This document shows positions 18,541 to 33,500 of a stretch of DNA of 64,000 nt, piece after piece. The stretch spans positions 35,013,210 to 35,077,209 of the forward strand of contig JAJLRJ010000009.1 of the NCBI GenBank assembly GCA_024195265.1. Reading direction: 5' to 3'. The position numbers were made by a program, and so were the translations under genes. Every line of letters begins with the position of its first letter. Position 1 is the stretch's first letter. The DNA is from Dendrophyllia cribrosa (taxonomy: Eukaryota; Cnidaria; Anthozoa; Scleractinia; Dendrophylliidae). The notes beneath the pieces are model-generated. The model was not told the origin of the DNA and made no database searches. It saw only the letters and a list, made by a program, of their open reading frames with translations.

Positions 18541-21500
18541 GTAATGTATGTTGAGGTTTAAATTTCTCTTTGGTTTGAAAATTTTAAAATCAATTTAATT
18601 TTTAATTTTCCTTTGTCTCATTTTATGGTAATGAACCGTCAGACAAATAAAAATAAAATTAAACAGGTTTGAAAAGTTTCAAACAAAGAAAAATTTGAAC
18701 CACAACATTTTATGAAGAGTACCATTTGACAGAACTGAAAATGGAATGTGTCATTTTGAGAGCTGACTAGTTCTTCAGAGTGGCATTAGCACAGTCATTT
18801 TATAAACTGATAGGTCAGATATATATAATTATTAATAATAATGTTATTATCCATACATGCTTACATGTAGTTTAGGGTGCGTTCCTTTGGGATGATCCGG
18901 ATCCGGATCACTGATCCAAGATCACACGGATCATGCTGCATCAAAGGAACCGATGAATCCTTGTCCAGAGTGGATTCGTCGGTTCCTTTGATGCTTCATG
19001 ATCCGAGTGATCTTGGATCAGTGATCCGGATCCAGATCATCCCAAAGGAACGCACCCTTAGAAATACAATGGATTTACAATAAGAGCTATAAAATATAAT
19101 GTAACAAATAGTACAATATATGGTGAAATAAAAAATATCCAAAAAATAAGTAATTACTATAAAATATTCACAGTAAAGACACTGTTCTTGCCTGAGACTA
19201 CTAGCTCTAAGGTTGTGTGCGTAGGAGTTGGTTGCATGCTGTGTGATAAACTTGTTACATAGGGTTGTTAATGTTACAAGAGTCTGGCTGGCCAGTAGTG
19301 ACAAATGGTGCACCATTATTTGGGGGGTGGGGGTGAGGGAGAAGGATGTTTAACAACCCCTTCCCCTCCTCCCTAGTCACTTCCTCTGTTAGAACATGAC
19401 AGTGACTGGTGGTTAGTGCATAAATTTTATAGACTCTTAATCTGAAGGTCAGAGATTTGACCCGGGTCTCTACCCTTTCAAAGTGCGAACCTGTGAGTGT
19501 GTCAGTGATATTTAAAAAAGGATTCTTAAAGCAGCAAAGAGTGAAAGGATACCTACACAAAATAACTTCCTAAATTAGGTTTGTAAAGAATGGCATGTGA
19601 TGTTATAAGCTATGTATGTTACGGTTTTGAATTTTTTATTGGTTTGAAAATTTCAAACCTGTTTTATTTGTAGTTTTGTTTGTTTCAGATTGATAATTAC
19701 CATAATCGGAGAACAAAAACTAAAAATTTTATAGCAAAACAAAAATTTATTCACAACATGCATAGAACATTGTCTACTGAATGGCTGTCAAATTATGTGA
19801 ACAAATACTTTGAACTTAATCTGAAAAGAAAACAAACTAAAATTAAACAAATATTGAATTTATAAATACAAGACAAACATGTAAGAACTAATTGTCACAT
19901 TGAGTATGACTAATTCACACAATATTTAACGTCAGTATTTTTTCAAATGCAAAAATATGAATTGACACAGACTGTTATTCGTCATTTTCATTGTTTCCAG
20001 ACTGTTAATTCATTGTGCTGCTGAAGAAATATCAACTGCTAACCTCTCCTTCCAGTTTGTCTTGTATATGCTCATATAACAAAAGAAGAATTTGGCCATA
20101 GATCAGGAGTCACTTAGGGCCTTATCCCAAACTGGAATAAGGCCCTAAGTGACTCCTGATCTGAAACCAAATTCTCCCTTTGTTACATGAGCATATACAA
20201 GACAAACTGGAAGGAGAATCTAGCAGTTGATCACAAGTCACTTAGAGCTTTATTCCACTCACCCCTTCAATTATGTATCAAATTAATTGGTAATAGGTCC
20301 ATGATAACCGTCACGAATATAGAGCCTCCTATACACTATCATGACCATATAGTTTAGTAGCTGTAGTACCTGTAGTACCTGTAGTACCTGTAGTACCTGT
20401 AGTACCTGTAGTAGCTGTAGTAGCTGTAGTACCTGTAGTACCTGTAGTACCTGTAGTACCTGTAGTAGCTGTAGTACCTGTAGTACCTGTAGTAGCTGTA
20501 GTAGCTGTAGTAGCTGTAGTACCTGTAGTACCTGTAGTACCTGTAGTACCTGTAGTAGCTGTAGTACCTGTAGTACCTGTAGTACTCGTAGTACTCGTAG
20601 TACCTGTAGTACCTGTAGTACTCGTAGTACCTGTAGTACTCGTAGTACCTGTAGTACCTGTAGTACCTGTAGTACCTGTAGTACCTGTAGTACCTGTAGT
20701 ACTCGTAGTACCTGTAGTACCTGTAGTACTTGTAGTACCTGTAGTACTCGTAGTACCTGTAGTACTCGTAGTACCTGCAGTAGCTGTAGTACCTGTAGTA
20801 CTCGTAGTACCTGTAGTACTCGTAGTACCTGTAGTACTCGTAGTACCTGTAGTACCTGTAGTACCAGTAGTACCAGTAGTACCTGTAGTACTCGTAGTAC
20901 CTGTAGTACCTGTAGTACCTGTAGTACCTGTAGTACCTGTAGTACTCGTAGTACCTGTAGTACCTTTAGTACTCGTAGTACCTGTAGTACCTGTAGTACC
21001 TGTAGTACTCGTAGTACCTGTAGTACCTGTAGTACCTGTAGTACCTGTAGTACCTGTAGTACCTGTAGTACCTGTAGTACTCGTAGTACCTGTAGTACCT
21101 GTAGTACTCGTAGTACCTGTAGTACATGTAGTACCTGTAGTACCTGTAGTACTTGTAGTACCTGTAGTACCTGTAGTACTTGTAGTACCCGTAGTACCTG
21201 TAGTACTTGTATTACCTGTGGGTACTTCAGGTACTACGAGTACTACAGGTACTACAGGTACTACAGGTACTACAGGTACTACAAGTACTACAGGTACTAC
21301 AGGTACTACAGGTACTACGAGTACTACAGGTACTACAGGTACTACAGGTACTACAGGTACTACAGGTACTACGAGTACTACAGGTACTACAGGTACTACA
21401 GGTACTACAGCTACTACAGGTACTACGAGTACTACAGGTACTACAAGTACTACAGGTACTACGAGTACTACAGGTACTACAGGTACTACAGGTACTACAG

Positions 21501-24500
21501 GTACTACAGGTACCACAGGTACTACAGGTACTACGAGTACTACAGGTACTACAGGTACTACAGGTACTACGAGTACTACAGGTACTACAGGTACTACAGG
21601 TACTACAGGTACTACGAGTACTACAGGTACTACAGGTACCACAGGTACTACAGGTACTACGAGTACTACAGGTACTACAGGTACTACAGGTACTACGAGT
21701 ACTACAGGTACTACAGGTACTACAGGTACTACAGCTACTACAGGTACTACGAGTACTACAGGTACTACAAGTACTACAGGTACTACGAGTACTACAGGTA
21801 CTACAGGTACTACAGGTACTACAGGTACTACAGGTACCACAGGTACTACAGGTACTACGAGTACTACAGGTACTACAGGTACTACGAGTACTACAGGTAC
21901 TACAGGTACTACAGGTACTACAGGTACTACGAGTACTACAGGTACTACAGGTACCACAGGTACTACAGGTACTACGAGTACTACAGGTACTACAGGTACT
22001 ACGAGTACTACAGGTACTACAGGTACTACAGGTACTACGAGTACTACAGGTACTACGAGTACTACAGGTACTACGAGTACTACAGGTACTACAGGTACTA
22101 CAGCTACTACAGGTACTACGAGTACTACAGGTACTACAGGTACTACAGGTACTACAAGTACTACAGGTACTACAGGTACTACGAGTACTACAGGTACTAC
22201 AGGTACTACAAGTACTACAGGTACTACAGGTACTACAGGTACTACGAGTACTACAGGTACTACAGGTACTACGAGTACTACAGGTACTACAGGTACTACA
22301 GCTACTACAGCTACTACAGCTACTACAGCTACTACAGGTACTAAACTATATGGTCATGATAGTGTATAGGAGGCTCTATATTCGTGACGGTTATCATGGA
22401 CCTATTACCAATTAATTACTTGGAAAACCTTTGTACCTGTTACATTTTATATTTATGATGATCTATCAATGATCTGCAATTCATGGTAAATGATTGTGTT
22501 TGGATCAACTCAACCCAAGAAAATCTTTTGTAGACTAAAATATTGAGTAGTCCCAAGCTGTGCGAGTATCAAAATATTTAATTTGAACAACTCATGAATA
22601 AAATATTGTCATATGATTGTCACCTGCTGTATTTGTATCTTGGTTACCAAGCTCAAGGTGTTTGATTTTGCAAGCCAAACTTATAATATTTATATCACTT
22701 TCTCTATCTAACATTTCAAAGTCATTGCCGAGGGGAAAGTGAGAATTGAAAAGAGTTATCTTTGTTAACAATCTTGAAATCTTGTGGAAAATGCTTGAAG
22801 AAAAGTATACAATTTTCTCTTCAAATAAAAGCTCAAACAAGGATCATGAGGTACTAACAATGGTTAAACATTTGCATGTCAGAAGAGTATTGATAAAATA
22901 TATGATATCAATGGTAAAAATATTAATTTTAAAAATAGATTTATTTGTAGATTATTATTTTTAATTTCTAACTCTTTTTGGGGAAAGAATATGTGCTGCA
23001 TTTTTGCTATTCATTCTGTCATTCTACATACTGTATAGTGATGAGGTGTAGATAGATTTCTGAATGTGAGTTGTCCTTGGAATTTGTTTTTATTTTAATT
23101 GGTCTTTATGCTCATTCTGGCGCATTCATATAACATCTGATTTCGCTTATGTGTGATGAGCAGTACATTGTACATGTATGAAGGCCTCGCTGGGTATTTC
23201 AAATATGAATTGCCTGTAAAAGCCTGATAATTGCACACAGCAGTAATGCCAGCTCATTTCTAAAACCCTAGTATATACACAAAAGAGCAAACTAAAAGGT
23301 ACTCAGTCAAATATTTTTTATGATTGTACAGTTTTGACCAAAAAGAGCAAACATTCCCAGTGATAATTAATTTTCCCTTTGAAAACTATTCTATAAAACC
23401 TTAATTTTACCATAAAGGCGGTGAACCACTTCAATTAATTAAGATTGAACATCCATTGCACCAACCACTAGTCCTAAGACTAGTGTACTGGCTTCACATT
23501 AAAGGCATGCAAGCTAGCTTTTTAAAGAACATTAAATTCTTTATAAGTCAAAGTAACCAAATTTTGCTCAAATTAAGCCAAACCCGCGATATAAAAGGCG
23601 GCTGGACTGTCCAACTCATGCAAATGAGCAAAATCTATTGTTCTTGCTCATTTGCATTAGATTTGGCGTGGGGCTTTGCCCTTTTTTCCCTCAGGTTCGC
23701 CTTTAATAAATGTTCCCTCCTCTTTACTCCTGAGTAACGGCATTAACCTTCGTTTTAGGCCTAATTCAACAATGAAGGACTGTGAATTTGAAGGGTTGGA
23801 AGCTGGTTGTACTGTATGTTATAACTGCTTTTTAACATTTTTTTTTAGGCTGTAATTGGACTGGAAGCAGCCTATGCGGAAGGCCAGTCATCATCTGATT
23901 GGCTGGGAAGTCACAGTGTTGAGGCCGGAGGTCTTTCTTTTGATGATATAATGAAATGTGGAATCCCTGTCAAGTAAGTATCATGGATTTCTCTGTGTAC
24001 TTTGTATTTTCATGATCAGGGGGTACAGTATGTCTTACTGTAATTGTTTTTAGCCTAGTAGCTACCGGGGTATGTGTATTTGTGTTATAGTGTGGGTATT
24101 TTCTAGTGTCAGTCTTTTGTCATTCACAACACTAAGACACCTTTTTTTGCTAAAACTGGTGACTCACCTATAAAGATCACTTACGATTTGTCAGAACTGG
24201 CTGAGCGGTCAGTTCGTCAACAAAATGCGCATTTTTGAAGGAGCTACCTGTTCCTATGAGTCCATCAAACTGATACATGCTACATGTACATGTTTTTACG
24301 AGTTGATCGACCAGTCTGGACAGCCAGTTCAAAAAAAATCATGGCTTGCTGTTTACAAACTGAGCAGCTCTGCCGGCCAGTCAATTCTCACAAATGGTAA
24401 CGTTAGCACCTTGAGTGTTTAAGTCTGTGGTTTGTTCATGTATTTGTTAATATTTATTTATTAAATAAATTAATTTTTTTTTATCGTCTTTCAGACCTCC

Positions 24501-27500
24501 ATCAGGTGAAGACCCCAGTAAAGTTCACATGAAATATGATGCTGTGAAATTACAAGATTATGAATTTAAAATTACCAAGTAAGTAATTTGTATATAATTA
24601 TCGAACTAGAAAACCTAACCTTGGTGACATGTCACTTGTAATCTTTTATTTGCTCCAAAAGGGGGCAATTTAAAGTTCAAGGGAGGCAGTCTGGTTGAGT
24701 GGTAATAGAGGTGTGGACTTGTAATCCAGAGACCCTGGTTTCAAGTCTGCCTCTCTCACCACCAGCTGGATTTGTAACATGTTAGTCCGGCCTTGTTCAA
24801 ATACTTTGCTGCATTATGTAATTTGTAATACCCAACTGGTTAGCTTTCCACCAGTTGAGAATCTTATCAATGTTTAGTTTATTTTCAAGATATTTGTTTG
24901 AATGATTTACAGTGTCCCCGATTAGCACTACAGTGCTAAATACCTTGACACTTAAATAATAAAAGTGATTTGTTTATTTTTAATTTATTTGAACTCAGTA
25001 TGTTTAGGGGCATCAGTTCAAAATTATATTCCCTTAAAATGGTAATAATTGAATTAATTATTAATTAATTGTGGGTGAGTTGGGGGCGCTAATATTCAAG
25101 GAAATATAATTGATTTAATTTACTAATTACCACATTACAATCCTCATGATTTTTGTTTGTATTTCAGTCTTATTCAGTTATGCCAGCAGAGAATTAACTG
25201 GCTGTTAAAGGGGAGTAGAAGGGTAAGTGATTTGTTCAGAACATGTTACATATGTTGACCAGTGCAAACACAACTGCCATGGATAGGAAAAAAGGTCTGG
25301 AGAGAAGCAGACAAGATATACTACTCGAAAACAGGACAACTTTTCTGATAGGGAAAAAGTACATGTATTTATTTTAAAACATTAATGCAATAGATATAGT
25401 CTACATTGATTATTTTTCATATTGTGGATAATATTGGTTTCTCATTATTATTGGTTTGGATGATCACTGATTATTCCACAATGGGCTAGTATCTCTGACC
25501 AGTCACTTCTTGCTACAAAAATCAGAGTTTTTTTGTGGCTCACTATAGATCGACTTGTAAGACCTTTCATCGGATCATCATCATCATCACCATCCTCGTC
25601 AGTGATGTTGTTGTCATCGTCGTCGTCGTTGTCGTCATCGTCATCATCATCACCACCATTACCACCACCATCATCTTCAACATCATATTGCCATGGTTAC
25701 CTTTTTTTCTTTTTATAATGCAGGCATTTGGTCTGGTCAAGGGACAAAATGTAGCCTTACTGGTTGATGCATCAGATTCTAACAGTGGATATGGAAGATT
25801 ACAACTGTTTCAAGAGTCATTGTCGGTAGATGCACTCTTTGCATTTTGAATTTGTTGTTAAGTGGTTGTGCAATTAATTTTTTACAAGAAATTTTTTTCA
25901 GAACCATACAAATTAATGTAACATTTTTTTTGTTTTCTTAAATATTTTGCAATTTTAGGAGCTCATAAATGAACAGTTGACGAATAAGGAAAGGTTATTC
26001 TTGGTGTCGTTTGGAACACAACCCAAGGCACTATGGACTGTGGTCAGAGATGTTAACTGCAGAATGTAAGTTTGGCAAAACATTTATTAAATATTGGTAG
26101 CCTATTTTTATGGCACATTGAATCTTAGTGTACTTTACACAGCTTGTTGTACTGTCAGCTTGTGGTTTGTTTAACTTTGCACACACAACTTGAACATGAA
26201 ACTTGAACATGTACAGTAAATACTATTAATTTTGAACATCCTTTGAAATGGCTTAAAAAATGGTTTCACTTTGCAGTTTGAAAAAAGTTCATCACAGGAT
26301 CACATTTTTGCATGGCTGACTGAACTTGCAAAGAATGAATTTGAACTTGCAGTCACCTATTTTGCCTTCAAACAATATATTCATATTTTTCTTGAACTTA
26401 CCCTCTGGTGAAAATCCTCACAGGATCTTCAGGGATCTTTGAAGATCTTCAAAGACCTGTCAAAGATCCTTAAAGATAAAGATCTTTAAAGGATCCTCAC
26501 AGGATCTTTGAAAGATCCTCAAAGATTCTTCGTCTGCAATTTATTGTGGAAATTTTTTACAAAGATCTTCAAGGAATCGATGAAGATCTTGAAAAAATCC
26601 TAGCAAAATATCCTTGTGAGGATCTTTGCAAGGGACCTTTAAGATCCTCAAGAATTTATAAGGATCTTTCAAGGATCTTAATAAGATCCTTTGAAGGATC
26701 TTGCAAAGATCTTTGAAGATCGTTAAAGATCCGTGAAGATCTTGACAAGAATTTAAAGGATCCTTGAAGATCTGAGGCAAGATTATTGAGGATCTTGCAG
26801 GAATTTAAAAGATTCCTCAAAGATCTTTATTAAGATCCTCAGTAAGATCCTCATGCAGATCTTTAAGGATCCTTAAAGATCCTTCAAAGATTCTCACTAG
26901 GGTAACTTTCTCTAACTTGAACAGGACCAAAAAATGTTTTCTAGGAAAGGTATTGTCTGAGCACATTTGAGGCGACTGCAAGTTGAAATTCATGCATCAC
27001 AATTAAGTTCAACATTACATGACATAACCGATCATGTGGTCAATTTGCAGTCAACAAAATTTTGATCTTGTGGAATGAACTTTTTTCAAACCGTGGAGCG
27101 AAACCAACAGCTAGTGAACCTGGATGATTTTGTAGCCATTTCAAAGGATGTCCAGGATCAATAGTAACCTTGAAGGCTGACTGATAATTTAGAGAATTGT
27201 TACAGAAGCAGTGTGTGTAAATGATGTGATTATTAATGTTTGCAATTGCAGAATTGAAGAGTCTCATTGGTGGGTGAATAGTCTTCGTTCTCAAGGTGGA
27301 TGCAATGTACTGTCTGCACTTAAGCAAGTCATCAAGAGAAAAGAGATTGACTCCATTGTTCTGGTCTTAGGAAGCTGGTAAAATTTAAATCTACATGTAC
27401 TTATTTGCGACTTTATTATAAAAAGACAAAAACTCCAGCATCCTTCAGTTGGACTGAGATGTCTCAAAATGGTATCTGATTGCATGAGACCACAACAGTG

Positions 27501-30500
27501 TGTTAATTAAACAGCCAGAAGTCATAAGGAGCTGTAGCAATTAAAAGAGTGTTGGAAATCAAGAAACATTCCCAGTTACAGTCTGTGCAGCCACACAGTA
27601 GTGAACTTATGTCTAAGTGTGATAGAGATAATATTGTTAGTACCATGGCATCATCACACTTTGATTTATAGATAACTTTAAATTATTTTTATTGCAGCCC
27701 TGATCAGAATCCCAAAGTGATCTGTGATTATGTCCGTGAGTCACTGGCAGGAAGGAAGGCTCCTCTACATACTGTGGCATATGACTGCAGCATCTCAGCC
27801 ACTAATGTAAGGATCAGTGTTTTGTTAAGGAACAAAACCTTAGTTTAAGTCCTTATGAGTTTGTAGTAGAGTCATGGTATAGTTAAGTATTGCTTTAAAA
27901 CTTCTGAATGTCCTTAACAAATAATGAATAGCTGTTATAGTATTATTGTATTGTTGTTTCAGATGTTTCTGAAGGAACTGGCAGAGCAGACAGGAGGAAG
28001 ATATCATTGTTATGTTTCTACCAGTGATGTGAGTATAGTGTGTCATAATACAATTTAGTATTGATTAATATATGGACATCTACAGTGTGACACTGTTGAC
28101 CTTACCATGAGCACCCAACAAAAGTTTTTACACTGAAGTTTTCATGATATCACCAGCTAATTCTTATAATCAATAAAGTGAATAAAATCTTCGTATTTTG
28201 TAACTAACACACCTGTGATAAACACGAAGCGACAAGATTACATTCCATCGTGCTCAACTTTGGAAGGAAGCATGCCCGTCAATTCAAATTCATGCTCTTT
28301 GATTCGTTAACTTGTAAAAAAGTTTGTTGAGTGCTCAGGGTAAGGCATGTTGCACTGAAAAGCAGACAATCACATTGGGTCAATCCTTGGACACAGCAAT
28401 TCAACTTACTAGAATTTTAAAGAACTTCTATTAATAGTAATCAATTTAATGCCTCATTAATGCCTGTTGTGTTGACTGATTTTGTATTGTTGCGTGGATT
28501 CTTTTTTAGGAACAAATCATGACTGGGACTGATCTCAGTTTATTGGCAGAAGAATTGAGGAAGGCTCAGGAGGTATTAGCGAAGATCAGAGAGATGAAAC
28601 GTGGAGCCATTGGAGATACAAGAATTGCTGTTCAAGCAAGTGTTTCCAGTACTTTGAGCACTGTAAGTATACCTTTCTTAGCCACAACTCTGTCCAGGAT
28701 CTTCGTTATTAATGTTATTATTTGCTGTGGTAGGCCAATCAAGTGTAAAGAATTTACACTTGCCATTGAGCTGTACTACACCTTGTTTAGTCTTTAAGTG
28801 AAGGCTGTGGTCTACTGTATTTGCAATCATATGGAGCCCAAAACATTTCAACTATGAAATTTGGGGTGTCCAGCATTACAGTGTTAAGAAAAAATTTAAG
28901 TTTATTTTGTCATCCGAAGAAAAAAAAGGTGATATCCTGGGGTTACTGTGCACCGCTCTCTAGCAGTACAGCTCGGAACTAAATGCCCACAGGATGAGTG
29001 TAGTTGTAGGAAGAAGGGAGGGGCAGCCACCATCAGTCGCAGCCACCAGGACTGACAATGCTACTGATAATCTGATCTCACGAGAGGCGATGTTTGTGGG
29101 TGACCTTAGTGATAATATGCAGACAGCTCCCTTGTACATGTAATGGACATCTTTCTAAGAAAACGGACAACTCTAAAATGCACACACAAAATTAATGTGA
29201 GTGTTGTACTTCAGTCCTTTACTCTTTCTTTCTTTACGATGGACATGTATAAATTTAGTTCTTTCAATAATATTGTTCACAATGTGGGTGGAGGCGCGGT
29301 GTTTTAGTGATTAGCTTGTCAGACTTTCAACCTGAAGGTCAGTTGTTTGAGCCTGGTCTCTGCCACGATATTGTTTCCTTAGACAAGAAACTTTGCTCCA
29401 CCTTGTCTCTCTCCACTCGGTTAATAAATGGGTACTGGCGACATAATGCTGGGGGGTAACCTTGCAATAGACCAGCATCCTTTCCAGGGGGAGAAGTTAT
29501 ACTCTCAGTCGCTTCATGCTACACAAACTGGGTTAAGCTCTGGCAGTTGTGAGCCATTAGGTTGGTGAAGACTTACCTCACAATGTGGACCTACACTGTC
29601 TTCTCTGTCCTCTTCTGAACAACAACAAAAAAAGACAACTGTAGAGCCTGTTATTTTGCAGGTTCCTCTAAGTATGGATCTGATGAGGCTACCTACAGAG
29701 GAGAGCGAGACACTTGCAGCTGACAGCTCCCCACTGGTGGTGGAGCATCCATCATTTCCTGCGAGAACATCAGCTGAGTGGCTAAAACAACATGGACTGA
29801 AAGGTGAGGTCATTGTGGGAAGAGAATGTGCTGATCAACCTAACAATGTCCAGGTTTCTCACAAAGTTTTGAGGTAGCTATAAAGGACTGTTGGAGTAGG
29901 CAGCCAAGATTTGAGACAATGCCATCTCTTCTAAAGAACAGCGCAGCTATTTATTTGCAATTGTGCAATATGCCTTCAAAACGCAGTTGAACCCTTTTAC
30001 CCAAAACTTCATTGGAAAGATTTGAGTTGTTAACATTATTAGCACTTATCAAATAACTGTTGACTTACCAACCTCAAACATCTCTCACAGAGTCATGGGA
30101 ACCTGACATTTTCAAATTAGTCATTACTGGTATTAATCTGTGTTAATTCTTTTATGTACAGCCAAAGGACTGAATCTTTACCAAGTACTAGCCCCTAATT
30201 CATTTTCCTATGTGGATGGGTACATTTCTGCTATCAATAGAAATGTTCACTCACTGGTTTATCAGAGGGTAAGACTTACATTGTATTTACTATCCTCTTA
30301 GAGCAGTTTTCAATTGAGTGTCATAAAACCAAAACCAAAGTAATTACTCTGACCAATCACAGCAGTCGTAAACAATTCAATGAACCAATCAGAGCTTGAA
30401 GCAATTACATGTCGGCGGCGCCAAGTGCGGGAAAATGCATGTGAGCAATTAAGTCCCAATTAGTTTTGGTTTCACTTCTGATTGGTCGAGAAAGTGCATG

Positions 30501-33500
30501 GCGCGAGATTTTTTAGCCAATCACAAAGCGTAGCAATGCAAAACCAAAGCAATTGTGTAATTACTTTCGACACTCAATTAAAAACTGCTCTATATGCTTG
30601 CTTTGTTATATTTAGTAGTTTGCGTTGTAAGTGCTATTTTGTTATGTGGTAAGTAATAAATTATATCAAACACAAGGAAGAGTATTTCATCAGGATATCC
30701 AAACACCGAGAAGTGGGTTGAAAAAACGAGGTGCAACTCAGTCTTTTTAACCAACTTCGAGGTGTTTGGATACCTGATGAAACACTTTTTTCAGTGTTTG
30801 ATAAAAAATTTCTCAAACTTAGAATTAAATGAAGAGAAAATGAAGGATAAAATTACCAAAATCTATATGCTAATTAAGATCGCATTTCCAAACCCCTGTC
30901 ATACGTGTTGAACAATAACATCAAAGTGGCTTTTCCTGAAATGATCAGGTGTTTTATTCTCATTCATCATCAGCCCAGTGGCTGTTGATTCAGGATAGGA
31001 AAGGGCTTAATCTGTTAAACTGTTTCCTTTATCTGAAACCAGACCCAGACATATACTGGCATCAATGTAATCTTAGGGTGCTTACATGCTTGTACCTTTT
31101 GTCAGAACTGGCCGGCCGGACCGCTCAATTCGTAAATATTATTCCATTATTTGCCAGAACTAGTCGGCGAGACTGGTAAATTTGGAAATAGTATGCACCC
31201 TTTTGATGGCCTTGTAGGAACATGTCTTCATAAAGATGCAATCTAGTTACAAACGGACCGGTCTGGCCGACCAGTTCTGACAAATGGTAAGCGCCCCTGG
31301 TAAAGTTTTCCCCCTATGCTTCTTTTTCAGAGTATGGCACAATTCAAATGGTTTGATGGATCTGTGAAGAATGTTCATGTTGATCCAACATTACTTTTTG
31401 ACTACCAGGTTTGTCCATAGTCTCCTTATACCTCTTCCAAACAATATTGCAAACGTTTCTTTTTGCCTTGTGCTGTTGTTGATTAAAGATAATAATTCAA
31501 ATCCATATTCAGATCCATATTCTTGCTGCCACATAAACTGTAACTTACAAGTATATATAGTAACATGTTTACCTTCTCTTCTACAGCGTCACCTAGAGTC
31601 TGCTGTCCATTTGTATAAGAGGCGTGTTGATTGGCTGTCTGTTGGCTGTAGAAGAATATTTGGCACAGTTGTTGAAAAGAGGTACCTGTTTTTTTAGCTT
31701 TATTCACTGTGCAGTGTTCTTACCAGGATTTTCTGCACTGGGGTCCACAGGACCCATAGAGAAGCTAAAAGGGGGTCACGAGGGAGAAAAGCAGGTCACA
31801 ATTTTTAGACACAATTAACTCGACATTTTATTCCAGAAAATACCCCAAACAAACTTAGATAATAAATGTTCTGGGTGCTTTCTAAAGAGGCCATAACCAA
31901 TCAAATTTTGGCTTATATTATAGAGAAATGTACGTTCGTAATACGTTTTCTTCCCCCCCTTTTTTTCTTTCTTTCTTTCTTTCTTTCTTCCTTTTTTTTT
32001 TTTTGCTTCTTTGCACGCTTGGGACCCCTTGGGCTTATAATAGTGCGGCATTCCCCGAAAAAGTGCGGCAATGCCGCAATGCCGCGGTCTGGTAAGGACA
32101 CTTTGAATTGTGTAGTTAACCTTATCAATCAGGTGTTTGATAAAGCTGCAACAAAAGTAAACAAACATTTTATTCAGGAAAACATGCAGTTTTGGCTTTC
32201 TCGTTTACCCTTTTCATCTGACAAGTGTGTAAGTGATTTCCAAAGCACAGGGCTAACCTCCTCCACAGCATTTTTTGACTGTCACGAGTTAATCCATTTG
32301 TTTATCTGGATGGAAGTAGATTTTCTTGTCTAAGGAAAATTATTATAATGATCTTATGATGGAGACAATGCTAGAACTACCAACATTCAGATTGAAAGTC
32401 CAGTACACCAACCAAGTGCTGTGTCTCAGAGTTTTTAAGTAACACACTTTCTCTTAGGGAGCTTACCATTTTACAGAACAGCTTGGCCAGACCGGTCATT
32501 CCTTAAATAATGTACACCATTTTGATGGACTCGTAGGAACAGGTCTTCATAAAGGCGTGTTTCATTTACAAACCTGACCAGTCTGGCCGGCCAGTTCTGA
32601 CAAATGGTAAGCACCCTTAATATGTCGACACTGAGCCTTACAAAGACTTGAGACAATAGTAAGATTTATTTGCCTGTTCCAGGGTGATTGTGTTGTTGGA
32701 CACGTCAATATGCATGTCACCAGCTGTACTTAGACTGCAAGAACATCTCAGACTTTTACTTGAACAGCAAATGGCCAACAAGACTTCCTACAACTTTATC
32801 TGGTAAGTTCACGGTATACAATTTCAACCAATTATTACGTTTATGATTTCTTACTTCAAACTTTCCACAAGCTACATAAAAATATTAAAAGTTGATTATT
32901 ATAGTTTTAGTTTTTTAATTATAGTACCTAGCCACAATTTGCTCGTACCTTTTATTAGTGCATGACGTTACATCTTGATTTATTTAAGTGGTCCAGGCCA
33001 CTTTTCTTGTTGTCATTTTGTTTCATCCATCCACTCTGCCAAACTTGTACAGTTGCACACAATGATAGCTGCCCCAGTAGTAAAGATGTGTTCCACAGAG
33101 TATGGCATCATGAAACATAAATTTGTCAAGTATGTGTGTAGTTATATTTAACAGAAAGCCAGCATAGGCACGCCTCTTGTAATCTTTTAAGAGTGGTCCA
33201 TTGGAGTTACTACCCAGTCAGTAGTGATTGGGAAGCAGAGTAGTGACTTTGGAAGAGCCTCGCTCAATTGTTTTTGTGTTTATTTTTAGTTTTGGCGACA
33301 AGACAGAAATGTTTCGTCCAGTCATGGTGGAACCCTCCCCAGAGTATCTTGAAGCTACTTGGAAGTAAGTTTATTAACGAAAAGAGATATAAAAAACACT
33401 TTAAAGAAGACAGGTTAAATGATTTAAAGGAAATGGCTAACTAGATTTAGGCACTTGGTTATTATTTCGATGTTTCACGAAACTCTTGGAAAGTAATATT

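Noticed and set aside
20329..22415. Frames of 383-542 residues made of [14 protein letters not shown] and LQVLQV
   Set aside because: Translations of the 9-bp satellite palindrome, not proteins.
31815..32333. Lys- or Phe-rich frames over the CT tract
   Set aside because: They are driven by the (TTTC)n microsatellite inside a MITE.
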